A DNA stretch of 64,000 nucleotides, from the NCBI RefSeq assembly GCF_900299535.1, contig NZ_OMKE01000034.1, forward strand, positions 1 to 64,000, in the 5' to 3' direction. This DNA is from Aquimarina aquimarini (GTDB taxonomy: Bacteria; Bacteroidota; Bacteroidia; Flavobacteriales; Flavobacteriaceae). A model generated the notes under the pieces. That model did no database searches and was not told the origin of the DNA. It saw nothing but the letters and a program-made list of their open reading frames with translations. A program made the translations under genes and the position numbers. Positions 44,027 to 53,477 of this stretch are shown in pieces. The number at the start of each line of letters is the position of its first letter. The stretch's first letter is position 1.

Positions 44027-47000
44027 ATGAAAAAACACATTATCTATCTATTCCTGTTTTTATCAGGAATTGGTATTGCTCAGGAACTTAACACTTATAC
44101 CCCTATATCACCTAACGCGGCAAGTTTAGGTAAATATGGAGCATTTCCTGTAAATACCAATTTAGGAACTACTAATATTTCTATCCCTTTATATACAATC
44201 AAGCAAGGGGATATAGAAATACCAATCAGTTTAAGTTATAATGCTACCTCAGGGATTAGGGTAAATGAAGAAGCCTCTTGGGTAGGATTAGGATGGACCC
44301 TTAATGCTGGTGGAGCGATTGTAACCAATGTAAAAGGACAACCAGGAGGAGGAACTGCTCTGGATTTTGGTAATGTACAATTCAACGGCTCATTTTCTTC
44401 ATTTTTTGCAAATGTTAGCCAGCAACGAGCAGACCTTAATGCAGATGATTATTTTTTTAATTATTCTGGTAATTCGGGTACATTCACCTATGATCATACA
44501 ACAAGCAAATATGTGTTTCGTGATTATAAATCTATAACTATTTCAAGGGATGACGGAAGCCCTCGTGGCTTTAATGCTCTAATGGAAGATGGTACAATGC
44601 TGTATTTTGGAGTGTCAGAGGAAATAGATCGTTATAGAAATTATGATTTAGCTTCACAATATAGAAAATATACTACAGCATCTTATCTCACTAAAGCTAT
44701 TTCACCTAATCGAATTGATGAGGTTACTTTTGCTTATGACAGCCATATGTTTGAAAAAAAGACGGAAAAAACTGGGGATCAAATTTCTATGGCTTTAGCT
44801 TCCGCAGTAGACGCTCCTTTGCCAAGTTGGAGTCCGCTACCTCCATCAGTAAGTAGAAAAGAAGGAGAGTTAGAATATAAATCGCATGAAAAAACATTGA
44901 AACGAATTGATTTTAAATCAGGATATGTTTTGTTTGATTATAGTCTGGATCGAATCGATAGTCAATCCGCTCGGTTAAATCATATCAAAGTATATAATAC
45001 TATAAACGGTAGTGATATTTTAATTAAACAAATCTCTTTTTCTTATGATTATTACACTCGCAAAGGAGGGTGGTATGATCGTATTTATCAAAGTGAATTA
45101 AGTACCGATGCCTATAAAAAATCTTTACAATTGACAGGAGTAAAGATCAATAGTAATACTCCTACTCCCCAGGAATACAAGTTTGAGTATAATGCTACGC
45201 AATTACCTGTTCGTGCTTCTGCAGCTCAGGATTTTTGGGGATATGCTAATACCAATAGTGGTAGTTATATGCATAAGCATACCACTACACTTTATTTTAT
45301 GGGGAATCAATTTAGAACTTTTCCACATGTAACCGAAGTAGGAAATGGAGATAGAACTGCCAATGAAGAGAAGTCAAAAGCAGGAGTTCTTACCAAAATA
45401 ACCTACCCCACGGGAGGGTATACCGAGTTTGAATATGAAGCCAATAAATATACTGTTACCGTAAATGAGCCTATTTATAAACTTAAAACTTTGCTTTTTG
45501 CAGTGGAATCTCCTGATCTGGGATGTGGAACAAACACATTGACCACCAGCTATACGATCCCTGCTGAGGCTAAAGACCCGTCGTTACGTTATTCCTTTCG
45601 CCCATGTCTTAATAATGATAATTCTCGTAAAGCTTTTGCAAAAGTCGATAATAAAATATACAAAAGAAAGCCAATACCTTTGAGTGAAACATTGGATAAT
45701 GGATTTTCTGAAACCATTAGCCAATTTGCAAATAAAACATATCAGTTACAGTTACAGGAATTTGCCAATTCTATCCCAAATTACAGTTGTACAGGAATCA
45801 ATGTTACAGTGTCATGGAAAGAGTTGAATGGCTATCAAACCGTAAATAAAGATATACTGGTGGGAGGGTTGCGTATCAAATCCATTACCAGTTATGATGG
45901 TATCAACACAGGCTTTACCACCAAAAAAGAATATAGCTATAATAAACCTCGTGTGTTAATCCCAGTATCAAATAATAATTATAGAATTTTATATAAAGTT
46001 CCTGGAGAACCAAAAATTTTAAATACTATCAGTTCTCACCCTACATACTCATTAAATATAAACGGGGGACCTTCTGCTGAGTATACACAAGTAACGGAGT
46101 ATGATAGTAATGCTGCAGGAGTTGATAACGGTAAGACGGTGTATGAATATGAGCCTACCCCGGTATATCGTTTGATCGATACAGGAGCTGCTGGTACAGG
46201 ATCTGCATTTACATTCTTTAAACATCCAGATTTTGATCAAAACGTTTGTGCAGGAGGAGGTCCCTTAGCTCCTTATCCAATAGAAAGTATATATATTCAA
46301 ACGATTAAAGATGTTGGGTATGGTAACTTTATGAACTATACCGTAAAAAGCTGGGCAGGAGGAAATTTAAAATCACAAAAAGTATATAAAAAAAATGGAA
46401 GTGGGTATACTTTGTTGAAATCGGTAGATAATACCTATTCAACACTGGCAGAATCAACCTTACCTTTTAATCTTCTTCATTCAATGGACCCCAATGGATT
46501 CAATATTTATGGTGGATCAGGTGATTTAGGAGCTTGTAGTGATGCTAATTTTTCCCATATTTATAACAAGAGTTATATCTCATTAGGTAAAAAAGCACTA
46601 ACCTCAAGTAAAGAAACGATCTATGATACCAATGGGCAGAATCCAGTAGTTACTGAGAAATCATATAGATACGACCACCCTAATTATTTTCAGACGCAAA
46701 GTAGTGTAAAAAATAGTCTAGGGAGTGAATTAAAAACGAAAACTTATTATCCTAACCAAAGAAGTCAGTTGGCCAATTTAAGTATTGATGATAAGAATGC
46801 ATATTTCAAATTAGAGCAATTACATCGTATTGCCACTCCTATACAAACAGAATCCTATAAGGGTACTACGCTATTATCTACCCAGCGTACCTTGTTTAAG
46901 CCAGGGATTGCTACCAATTCATTTTTTCCTAAAAGTGTACAAACAGCAAAAGGAGCGATTACCACAACTAATCCATTAACAGATAAGGTGCGATACCATA

Positions 47001-47419
47001 AATATGATAGCTCTGGTAATCCTATAGAAGTTTCAAGGGCAGATGGTAGTCATATTATTTACATATGGGGGTATCAAAATACTTATCCTATTGCCAAGAT
47101 CGAGAATGCATCGTATATAGAAGTCTCAGGATATATTGCTGGATTACAAACCCAATCAAATGCAGATAATGACCGTACTCGTGGTAGTAGTGGTAAAGAA
47201 GGGGCTTTACGAGATGCGCTCCATGCAATGCGGGTAGGATTACCCAATGCTATGATATCTTCTTATACTTATGATCCTTTGATAGGAGTAACCAGTATGA
47301 CCGATCCCAAGGGCTACACCTTGTATTATGAATATGATACAATGCATAGACTCAAACGCGTGATTGATCATCAGGGTAAAATTGTATCTCAAAACGAATA
47401 TCATTACAAAGGACACTAA
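44027..47419 (+). CDS. RHS-system N-terminal partner protein (large secreted)
   Basis: The 1130-residue exported protein has a signal peptide (LFLSGIGIAQ). It begins with beta-rich segments typical of insecticidal-toxin/RHS-shell upstream proteins (LGTTNISIPLYTIKQGDIEIPISLSYN) and contains the ...GWTLNAGGAI and KAGVLTKITYPTGGYTEFEYE strings. It ends in a single YD-type repeat (GVTSMTDPKGYTLYYEYD). In Bacteroidetes such proteins precede a DUF6443/RHS toxin. It probably forms part of the shell or anchors the toxin. The next gene starts 14 bp later. Confidence 0.8.
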   Translation: MKKHIIYLFLFLSGIGIAQELNTYTPISPNAASLGKYGAFPVNTNLGTTNISIPLYTIKQGDIEIPISLSYNATSGIRVNEEASWVGLGWTLNAGGAIVTNVKGQPGGGTALDFGNVQFNGSFSSFFANVSQQRADLNADDYFFNYSGNSGTFTYDHTTSKYVFRDYKSITISRDDGSPRGFNALMEDGTMLYFGVSEEIDRYRNYDLASQYRKYTTASYLTKAISPNRIDEVTFAYDSHMFEKKTEKTGDQISMALASAVDAPLPSWSPLPPSVSRKEGELEYKSHEKTLKRIDFKSGYVLFDYSLDRIDSQSARLNHIKVYNTINGSDILIKQISFSYDYYTRKGGWYDRIYQSELSTDAYKKSLQLTGVKINSNTPTPQEYKFEYNATQLPVRASAAQDFWGYANTNSGSYMHKHTTTLYFMGNQFRTFPHVTEVGNGDRTANEEKSKAGVLTKITYPTGGYTEFEYEANKYTVTVNEPIYKLKTLLFAVESPDLGCGTNTLTTSYTIPAEAKDPSLRYSFRPCLNNDNSRKAFAKVDNKIYKRKPIPLSETLDNGFSETISQFANKTYQLQLQEFANSIPNYSCTGINVTVSWKELNGYQTVNKDILVGGLRIKSITSYDGINTGFTTKKEYSYNKPRVLIPVSNNNYRILYKVPGEPKILNTISSHPTYSLNINGGPSAEYTQVTEYDSNAAGVDNGKTVYEYEPTPVYRLIDTGAAGTGSAFTFFKHPDFDQNVCAGGGPLAPYPIESIYIQTIKDVGYGNFMNYTVKSWAGGNLKSQKVYKKNGSGYTLLKSVDNTYSTLAESTLPFNLLHSMDPNGFNIYGGSGDLGACSDANFSHIYNKSYISLGKKALTSSKETIYDTNGQNPVVTEKSYRYDHPNYFQTQSSVKNSLGSELKTKTYYPNQRSQLANLSIDDKNAYFKLEQLHRIATPIQTESYKGTTLLSTQRTLFKPGIATNSFFPKSVQTAKGAITTTNPLTDKVRYHKYDSSGNPIEVSRADGSHIIYIWGYQNTYPIAKIENASYIEVSGYIAGLQTQSNADNDRTRGSSGKEGALRDALHAMRVGLPNAMISSYTYDPLIGVTSMTDPKGYTLYYEYDTMHRLKRVIDHQGKIVSQNEYHYKGH

Positions 47420-47433
47420 TAACAAGATAAAAC

Positions 47434-50400
47434 ATGAAAAATAACAGTATATACACCGTCATTATATGGGTTTTCTTGATAACCTTTGGTGTTCAGGCGC
47501 AAACTACTCCAGTCAATGTTACCATTGCCAATAAAACGATTACAAGTGCTAGTACAGCTGCAGATAGAATGCCAAGAGCTTCAAATGCTATTATAATAAA
47601 ACCGAATACATGGATTAAGTCAGGAACCACATTTTCTGCAAAAATTATTATACCAACCTATTATCCATTAAGTGATCAAAACTATGTGTGGCAACGCACC
47701 CCACAAAAGGAGTACACCACATTACCAAATACTATAGGCAATGATAATATCCATGAGAATGTTACTTATTTTGATGGTTTGGGTAGGCCTATACAACAAA
47801 TAGCTGTACGAGCTTCTTTTAATAAGAAAGATATTGTTACCCATAGTACATATGATGATTTTGGGCGACAGAGCAAGGAGTATCTTCCTTTTGAGTCGTC
47901 TACGATTGCAGGTAAGTTCAAAACAGGAGATCTTGACCAGATAATCAAGACATATTATAAGAATAGATATTCTGAGGATTTTTCAGGAATGCTCAATGCT
48001 GATCTCAACCCATACTCAGAGCAGGTTTTTGAGAACTCCCCTCTAAATAGAGTCTTAGAACAAGGCGCTCCTGGTAAAGCATGGAAAGCAGATTCTATTA
48101 ATGATACAGATCATACCATCAAGTTTGGTTGGGCTACCAATACCGCTAGAGAGGTAGTACACTTTAAGGTAACTTTTACGGGTAATGATACAGAGCAACC
48201 TCAATTGGTTAAATCAGGGCATTACCCAGCCAACGGATTGCATGTTAGCAGTATCAAAGATGAGAACTGGCAACCCACACAAACCTATCTCAATGACCAT
48301 ACTACAAAAGAGTATAAAGACAAACAAGGTAGAGTGCTATTAAAACGTACATATGCCAATAATTTGGCTCATGATACCTATTATGTATATGATGATTTTG
48401 GGAACCTTACCTATGTGATTCCACCAAAAGTAACTGTAGGTGATGGGGTGTCTGCTATAGAGCTATCAGAATTATGCTATCAGTACAAATATGATCATAG
48501 AAACCGATTGATAGAAAAGAAAATTCCAGGTAAAGGATGGGAGTATATAGTGTATAACAAACTAGATCAACCAATCCTAACTCAGGATGCTCTTTTAAAA
48601 GAAGAGAACCAATGGCTCTTTACCAAATATGATGCCTTTGGCAGAGTGGCTTATACAGGTAAGATAACAATTACAGCGACAACAAGGGATCAATTGCAAA
48701 CAGAAGCCAATAATTTTACGGCTGATTTATGGGTGGTGGCAAGTAAAACAGCTACAACTATTGGGGGGATATCTCTGTATTATGATGATGGAGGGTATCC
48801 CAAAGTTACTACAGCAGAGGTGTTAACCATTAATTACTATGATAATTATGATTTCTTAGGCACCACTCCTGCACAACCTTTTGTACAACCCGCAACTGTT
48901 TATGGAGAACCTACTGTAAATACTACCAAATCATTACCTACAGGGAGTAAGGTAAAAGTATTGGATATGAACCAATGGATTACCTCAGTAAGCTATTACG
49001 ATCAAAAAGGACGCGCAATTTATATAGCTAGTACAAATGAATATCTGTCTACAACAGATGTTACAGAGAGTGAATTTGATTTTGTAGGAAAAGTAAAACA
49101 AAGCAAAACGAGTCATACCAAAGGAGCAAATACAGCAATAGTTACACTAGATACTTTTACCTATGATCATATGGGTAGACTGCTTACTCAAACCCAAAAG
49201 ATCAATGAGCAAACTCCAGAAACGATTGTATCAAATACCTATGATGCCTTGGGGCAATTAGCATCCAAAAAAGTAGGAGGAGGATTACAAGATATAGCCT
49301 ATGATTATAATGTACGAGGCTGGTTAAAATCGATCAATAACGGAACTACTGCCAATGGTGATTTATTTGGTTTTAAGATCAATTATAACACATCAACTCA
49401 TAATGCTACTCCTTTGTTTAATGGTAATATAGCAGAAACAGAGTGGAAAACTGCTAATGATCATACACAACGATGGTATAGGTATTCTTATGATGCATTA
49501 AATAGAATTAATAGTGCTACAGGAAATACTACTAATTACAACCTGAGTAATGTAGCCTATGATAAGATGGGTAATATCGAGTCTCTAACTCGAAATGGCT
49601 TTCAAAACGGGGCTAACTATACAGGTATGGATATACTTACCTATCATTATAATGAAGGTAATACACTACAAAAGGTGGTTGATACAGGTAATAAAACCTT
49701 TGGTTTTAAAGATGGTACCAATACCAATGATGATTATATCTATGATGCCAATGGGAATATGATTACAGATTTTAACAAAGGAATTACAGGGATTATCTAT
49801 AATCATTTAAATCTACCAGAAACAATAAGAATTAGTAATACTACAGGAACAGGAAATATTACTTATATTTATGACGCCACTGGAGTGAAACTAAAAAAGA
49901 TCGTTACAGAGGGAAGTTCATCAACAGAGACTGATTACACAGGTAATTATATCTATAAAAATGGTGTATTAGAGTTCTTTAACCAGCCAGAAGGGATCGT
50001 AGAGAAAGAAGCAGATGGATATAAGTATGTTTATCAATACAAAGACCATTTAGGGAACATCAGACTATCTTATAAAGATGCTAACGGTAATGGATCAATT
50101 ACTCAAGATGAGATTATAGAGGAAAATAATTATTACCCCTTTGGATTAAAGCAAAGAGGGTATAATGAAATTATGTCTTCTCATAGAAATAGTACTGCAC
50201 AGAAGTTTAAGTATAATGGTATAGAGCATGAAGAAGCACTAGGATTTGATCTTTATGAAATGCCACTACGCCAATATGATCCTGCAATTGCTCGATGGAC
50301 TTCTGTTGATCCTGTTACTCATTATTCAGCAAGCACATATAGCGCATTTGATAATAACCCTGTGTTTTTTTCAGACCCAAGTGGAGCCGACTCTATTTAT

Positions 50401-51099
50401 AATTTTGATACAGGTCAATATGTAATAAATGGACAAGTGGTATCACAAGATGAAGCTATTGCATATGCTCAAAATGGAGGTAATGCAGATGGAAGTAATA
50501 ATAACAATCCTGATGATACTATATATAAAAATTCTGATACTGGAGAAACAGTGGAAGTTAAAGATGGTATAGATAAAACGATTGAGGTAAATGATAGTGA
50601 TTTTGAGACAGCGAAACTATATTCTTTAGCGATAGATGATACTACAACTAACTCAAATGAATTAGTTGAGATTTATAATGAATTTTACCGAAGTGTAAAT
50701 GGTTATGATAGTTTTAGTATAGCTAATCTTATTGATTATATTTTTAACGAGCCTAATAATACTGTACTTAAAGAGAGGCAAGTAGCCGTTGTTAACCCAT
50801 TGATAGCTGAATTATTATCTGGAGGTAGTGCCAGAACAGTTAAAACATCTGGTTGGATAGTCAGAAATGTATGGAACAAATTAGATAAATCAACGAAGGC
50901 TAAATTTGTTAGTGCAATTAGTAAGGGTATAGTTTCACCAAAAGGAAGACAGGGTATTATTAAATTAACTGCAACTGAAGCTAAGTCTACTGGTTTTACA
51001 CATAAACTTAAAATATTGGGAAAAAGCGGAGATTTAAGAATTTACGGTACCATTGGAGATAATGGGCATATTGTGTTTAGAAAATTAACTGGACACTAA
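47434..51099 (+). CDS. RHS-repeat polymorphic toxin (DUF6443 type)
   Basis: The 1221-residue exported protein has a signal peptide (ITFGVQAQ), a DUF6443-like N-part (TYFDGLGRPIQQIAVRAS), several YD repeats and the RHS core: DHLGNIRLSYKDANGNG, NNYYPFGLKQRGYN and YDPAIARWTSVDP, ending at NPVFFSDPSGAD (residue ~985). The core cuts off a C-terminal toxin. The last ~237 residues are unique. The final ~70 (KGIVSPKGRQGIIKLTATEA, then GFTHKLKILG, DLRIYGTIGDNGHIVFRK) look like a small basic nuclease-type domain with conserved-looking His. I cannot name the toxin. Confidence 0.85.
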   Translation: MKNNSIYTVIIWVFLITFGVQAQTTPVNVTIANKTITSASTAADRMPRASNAIIIKPNTWIKSGTTFSAKIIIPTYYPLSDQNYVWQRTPQKEYTTLPNTIGNDNIHENVTYFDGLGRPIQQIAVRASFNKKDIVTHSTYDDFGRQSKEYLPFESSTIAGKFKTGDLDQIIKTYYKNRYSEDFSGMLNADLNPYSEQVFENSPLNRVLEQGAPGKAWKADSINDTDHTIKFGWATNTAREVVHFKVTFTGNDTEQPQLVKSGHYPANGLHVSSIKDENWQPTQTYLNDHTTKEYKDKQGRVLLKRTYANNLAHDTYYVYDDFGNLTYVIPPKVTVGDGVSAIELSELCYQYKYDHRNRLIEKKIPGKGWEYIVYNKLDQPILTQDALLKEENQWLFTKYDAFGRVAYTGKITITATTRDQLQTEANNFTADLWVVASKTATTIGGISLYYDDGGYPKVTTAEVLTINYYDNYDFLGTTPAQPFVQPATVYGEPTVNTTKSLPTGSKVKVLDMNQWITSVSYYDQKGRAIYIASTNEYLSTTDVTESEFDFVGKVKQSKTSHTKGANTAIVTLDTFTYDHMGRLLTQTQKINEQTPETIVSNTYDALGQLASKKVGGGLQDIAYDYNVRGWLKSINNGTTANGDLFGFKINYNTSTHNATPLFNGNIAETEWKTANDHTQRWYRYSYDALNRINSATGNTTNYNLSNVAYDKMGNIESLTRNGFQNGANYTGMDILTYHYNEGNTLQKVVDTGNKTFGFKDGTNTNDDYIYDANGNMITDFNKGITGIIYNHLNLPETIRISNTTGTGNITYIYDATGVKLKKIVTEGSSSTETDYTGNYIYKNGVLEFFNQPEGIVEKEADGYKYVYQYKDHLGNIRLSYKDANGNGSITQDEIIEENNYYPFGLKQRGYNEIMSSHRNSTAQKFKYNGIEHEEALGFDLYEMPLRQYDPAIARWTSVDPVTHYSASTYSAFDNNPVFFSDPSGADSIYNFDTGQYVINGQVVSQDEAIAYAQNGGNADGSNNNNPDDTIYKNSDTGETVEVKDGIDKTIEVNDSDFETAKLYSLAIDDTTTNSNELVEIYNEFYRSVNGYDSFSIANLIDYIFNEPNNTVLKERQVAVVNPLIAELLSGGSARTVKTSGWIVRNVWNKLDKSTKAKFVSAISKGIVSPKGRQGIIKLTATEAKSTGFTHKLKILGKSGDLRIYGTIGDNGHIVFRKLTGH

Positions 51100-51113
51100 T
51101 ATAGTTTGAAGAT

Positions 51114-51428
51114 ATGAAAAATAACTTAGAAGAGTTTTTGTGTAAAATAGATTTAGAAAAGCTAGAATATCTTTCTCTTGATATGTTCGCAAGCATTGTT
51201 TTAGATAATGAATTGGAAGAAGAATTATCTAATGAATTACCTAAAGGGAGTAAATTGAAGGATGTTAAAATTTCATATAATGAGACTACTCTTCATATTA
51301 ATAGGGAAGAAATTACAATGTTTATAATCTTTGATTTATTAGTAAATAAAGATAAAATAGGCTCTTATAAAACTCAATATTCGTTAGATGAAGAAGATTT
51401 TATTGATGATTATTTGATTCTGGATTAA
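51114..51428 (+). CDS. Candidate immunity protein for the RHS toxin
   Basis: The 104-residue acidic cytoplasmic protein (MKNNLEEFLCKIDLEKLEYL, ending DEEDFIDDYLILD) starts 14 bp after the toxin stop. Opposite charge to the basic toxin domain, small size and position are the usual signs of an immunity partner. I do not recognise the family. It ends exactly at the repeated GC-rich boundary element (51428), as expected for a swapped toxin/immunity module. Confidence 0.65.
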   Translation: MKNNLEEFLCKIDLEKLEYLSLDMFASIVLDNELEEELSNELPKGSKLKDVKISYNETTLHINREEITMFIIFDLLVNKDKIGSYKTQYSLDEEDFIDDYLILD

Positions 51429-51449
51429 CTCCCCCGCTACCGCGAAGCC
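51428..51449 (+). repeat. GC-rich boundary repeat, copy 1
   Basis: A 22-bp string (AACTCCCCCGCTACC followed by GCGAAGC) starts at the stop codon of the immunity gene. A second copy with one mismatch lies at 53604-53625. Both are followed within 100-150 bp by GAGTAAGC-type strings and a C/ACAGTTACAG hairpin. Confidence 0.7.
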
Positions 51450-51494
51450 AATGTCATTAAGTTAAGGAATTATCCCGATAGCTCGGATATGATA

Positions 51495-51515
51495 GCGCAG
51501 ATTTGTAATCTGTGC
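51495..51515 (+). repeat. REP-like hairpin, forward copy
   Basis: GCGCAGATT (51495-51503) pairs with AATCTGTGC (51507-51515) around TGT, with GATA directly before. It is a palindrome of the Bacteroidetes REP type linked to RAYT transposases. Confidence 0.7.
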
Positions 51516-51550
51516 AGCGTATGAGTAAGCGGTAAGAGCAAGAAATAAAA

Positions 51551-51590
51551 AAAAACAGTTACAGTAAGTTAATCTGTAACTGTTTTTTTT
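51551..51590 (+). terminator. Intrinsic terminator
   Basis: AAAAACAGTTACAG (51551-51564) pairs perfectly with CTGTAACTGTTTTT (51574-51587), followed by T residues. It closes the RHS toxin/immunity transcript. Confidence 0.9.
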
Positions 51591-51716
51591 GTTTTAAGAG
51601 AGGTTAAATATTATAAGTAGTAATAAAAATATTTTTTGCTTCAATTCATACCTAGTTTCGAAAAATAAAACTGATATATGGTATCATTGTACTATATATG
51701 TTTTATAATTTTATTA

Positions 51717-52269
51717 TGTCTACTAAATATAAAGCTACAATGCCGATAAAGGGTATTTTATTACAATAACGACGGTTGGTTGGTTAGATGTTTTTACAAG
51801 ATTACGGCAAAAGTATGTTATCATTGATAGTATAAAGTATTGCCAAAAACACAAAGGTTTAGAGGTATACGCTTATTGTATTATGTCTAACCATATACAT
51901 ATGCTATGTAAAGCAGAAGAAAATTATATATTATCAGATATTATTAGAGATTTAAAAAAGTTTACCTCAAAAAAAATAATAAAAACGATACTAGAACACC
52001 CTGAAAGTAGGAGAGAATGGATGCTTGACTATTTTAGTAATGCATGCAAGCATTTAAAAAGAAAGCAACAATATAAAGTTTGGCAGAATGGATATCATGC
52101 AGAAGTTGTAAATACCAATAGGTTTATAAAACAAAAAATTAACTACATTCATAATAATCCAGTAAAAGATAAGATTGTAGCTGCTCCAGAAGATTATGTT
52201 TTTAGTTCAGCAAGAAATTATGCAGATTTGGATTATGAATTAGAGGTTGTACTTTTAGATATGTTTTGA
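51717..52269 (+). pseudogene. REP-associated tyrosine transposase (RAYT), frameshifted
   Basis: The IS200-like Y1 transposase has an HUH motif in SNHIHM, conserved RDLKKFTSKKI and the catalytic-helix KINYIHNNPVKDK. The reading frame is broken: MSTKYKATMP (51717-51746) continues in the next frame as DKGYFITITTVG (51746-51781), then the third frame as WLDVFTRLRQKY to the end. Two one-base losses explain this. Only the 128-residue tail from 51883 is open. It is flanked by inverted REP hairpins at 51495 and 52278, the expected RAYT-REP arrangement. Confidence 0.85.
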
Positions 52270-52277
52270 GTCGTCAT

Positions 52278-52298
52278 GCACGGATTACAAATCCGCGC
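52278..52298 (-). repeat. REP-like hairpin, inverted copy
   Basis: GCACGGATT (52278-52286) pairs with AATCCGCGC (52290-52298) around ACA, followed by TATCTGG. It is the reverse of the 51495 copy, so the two bracket the RAYT remnant as an inverted pair. Confidence 0.75.
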
Positions 52299-52403
52299 TA
52301 TCTGGTTCTAGGAAATCTATATTAGAATGGTAAAAGAGTGATGTAAATCAAAATTATAAAGAAACGGGTAAAAAAGCCCCAGGACAAATAAGATCAAAAC
52401 CAG

Positions 52404-52769
52404 ATGATAATTAGAGAAACAATAGAAGATTTTTTTGAAAACGTAAATAATGGAGATGAGTTTGATACTTCTAGCAAGCTACTTTGGGGTTTTTTTTTCC
52501 TCGATTCCGATAAGAAAAAGTTAGAAAAGGCGGCAGAAAAACTTGTTAAAGAAGGTTATCGATATGTTAATATATTTGAGGCTGAAAAAGAAAACGATGA
52601 TGATGTTCAAGAGTATTATTTGCATATTGAAAAAGTAGAACATCATAGTGTAGATACAATTGATGCGAGAAATAAAGAACTATACTTATTTGTCGAACAA
52701 AATAATATAGATTGTTACGATGGATTTGATGTAGGAAATATTATTAGTTCTGAAAATATAACCAGATAG
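52404..52769 (+). CDS. RraB-like (RNase E inhibitor fold) protein, probable orphan immunity
   Basis: The 121-residue acidic protein has the RraB-type core: WGFFFLDSDKKKLEKAAEKL, a central EGYRYVNIFE, and the signature YYLHIEKVEHHSV followed by ARNKELYLFVEQNNIDCYDGFDVG. In Enterobacteria RraB inhibits RNase E, which Bacteroidetes lack in that form. Small RraB-like proteins there often act as toxin immunity proteins. Its setting behind an RHS toxin module and among repeats supports an orphan immunity gene, which is inference. Confidence 0.7.
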   Translation: MIIRETIEDFFENVNNGDEFDTSSKLLWGFFFLDSDKKKLEKAAEKLVKEGYRYVNIFEAEKENDDDVQEYYLHIEKVEHHSVDTIDARNKELYLFVEQNNIDCYDGFDVGNIISSENITR

Positions 52770-52820
52770 CGTGAATTTGTAACTCTATGGCTCGGGTTTT
52801 GGATATGTTCTGAGTTGTCT

Positions 52821-52847
52821 GCGCGGATTTAAGGTACAAATCCGCGC
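52821..52847. repeat. REP-like hairpin
   Basis: GCGCGGATTT (52821-52830) pairs perfectly with AAATCCGCGC (52838-52847) around a 7-nt loop. The 3' arm continues CTATCAGG, as in the other REP copies. A degenerate relative is at about 52764-52790. Confidence 0.75.
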
Positions 52848-52884
52848 TATCAGGTTTTAAGGTATAAATCAGCGCTATCTGGTT
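52828..52884 (+). repeat. Tandem 28-nt direct repeat containing half REP
   Basis: TTTAAGGTACAAATCCGCG (from 52828) is repeated from 52856 as TTTAAGGTATAAATCAGCG. Both continue CTATC-(A/T)-GGTT, with three differences in total. A local tandem duplication of the REP 3' half. Confidence 0.75.
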
Positions 52885-52913
52885 AGGATACTTCATTAAT
52901 CTCAAATAGAAAA

Positions 52914-53465
52914 ATGAGAAAAGAATATAGCAATTTATTATACAAAAAAGTTTTTCTGTATAGGCCATTGACAATAATGGGAATAGTAAGTGTTGGTATG
53001 TTTCTATTTTTTTTAATTAGCGACTCAATGAATACTGTTTTTACAATTATTCAAGTTGCTTTATTATGGGGAGTGGTCGGTTATTTACTTCCATTACTTG
53101 TCTTGTTTTTTAATTATAAGAAAGAGAACAATAAAACTATTTTGGAAGTAATAAATAATAAGTTTACATACAAGAAGAAAAACAAAACCATTGAATTTTC
53201 TTTTTCTGATATTGAGAAGGTGGTATTAAATCTTTCTTTCCCATTATATCATAGGGACATACGATTGTTTTTTTGGGATGAGTATTATTATGCTGAGATC
53301 AAACTAAAAAATGGCAAAAGCATAATTATTACTTGCTTATTGTGTGATGAAATAGAGACACTTATTCCAAAAAACCTGATAGAGAGAAGAAGACGAATTT
53401 TTCAAGTAATTACTAAGCCTGATTCTAAGGTTGTTCGTAATTTTTCTAAACAATATGATAGTTGA
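52914..53465 (+). CDS. Two-TM membrane protein with PH-like domain, possible immunity
   Basis: The 183-residue protein has two N-terminal helices (about residues 18-36 and 45-66) and a beta-rich cytoplasmic part (NNKFTYKKKNKTIEFSFSDIEKVVLNL, YYYAEIKLKNGKSIIITCLL), as in the 8822-9367 protein. Similar two-TM/PH-like proteins are frequent as immunity partners for membrane-acting toxins. It sits in the module scrapyard downstream of an RHS toxin without its own toxin. No catalytic residues are seen. Confidence 0.55.
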   Translation: MRKEYSNLLYKKVFLYRPLTIMGIVSVGMFLFFLISDSMNTVFTIIQVALLWGVVGYLLPLLVLFFNYKKENNKTILEVINNKFTYKKKNKTIEFSFSDIEKVVLNLSFPLYHRDIRLFFWDEYYYAEIKLKNGKSIIITCLLCDEIETLIPKNLIERRRRIFQVITKPDSKVVRNFSKQYDS

Positions 53466-53477
53466 GTTAAAGACTTA

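Noticed and set aside
51741..51757. A AAG GGT slippery heptamer (51749-51755) in the RAYT gene, suggesting programmed -1 frameshifting
   Set aside because: A second one-base shift is needed at about 51779-51784 to reach the frame of the C-terminal part, with no slippery site there. Two independent lesions fit a decayed gene better.
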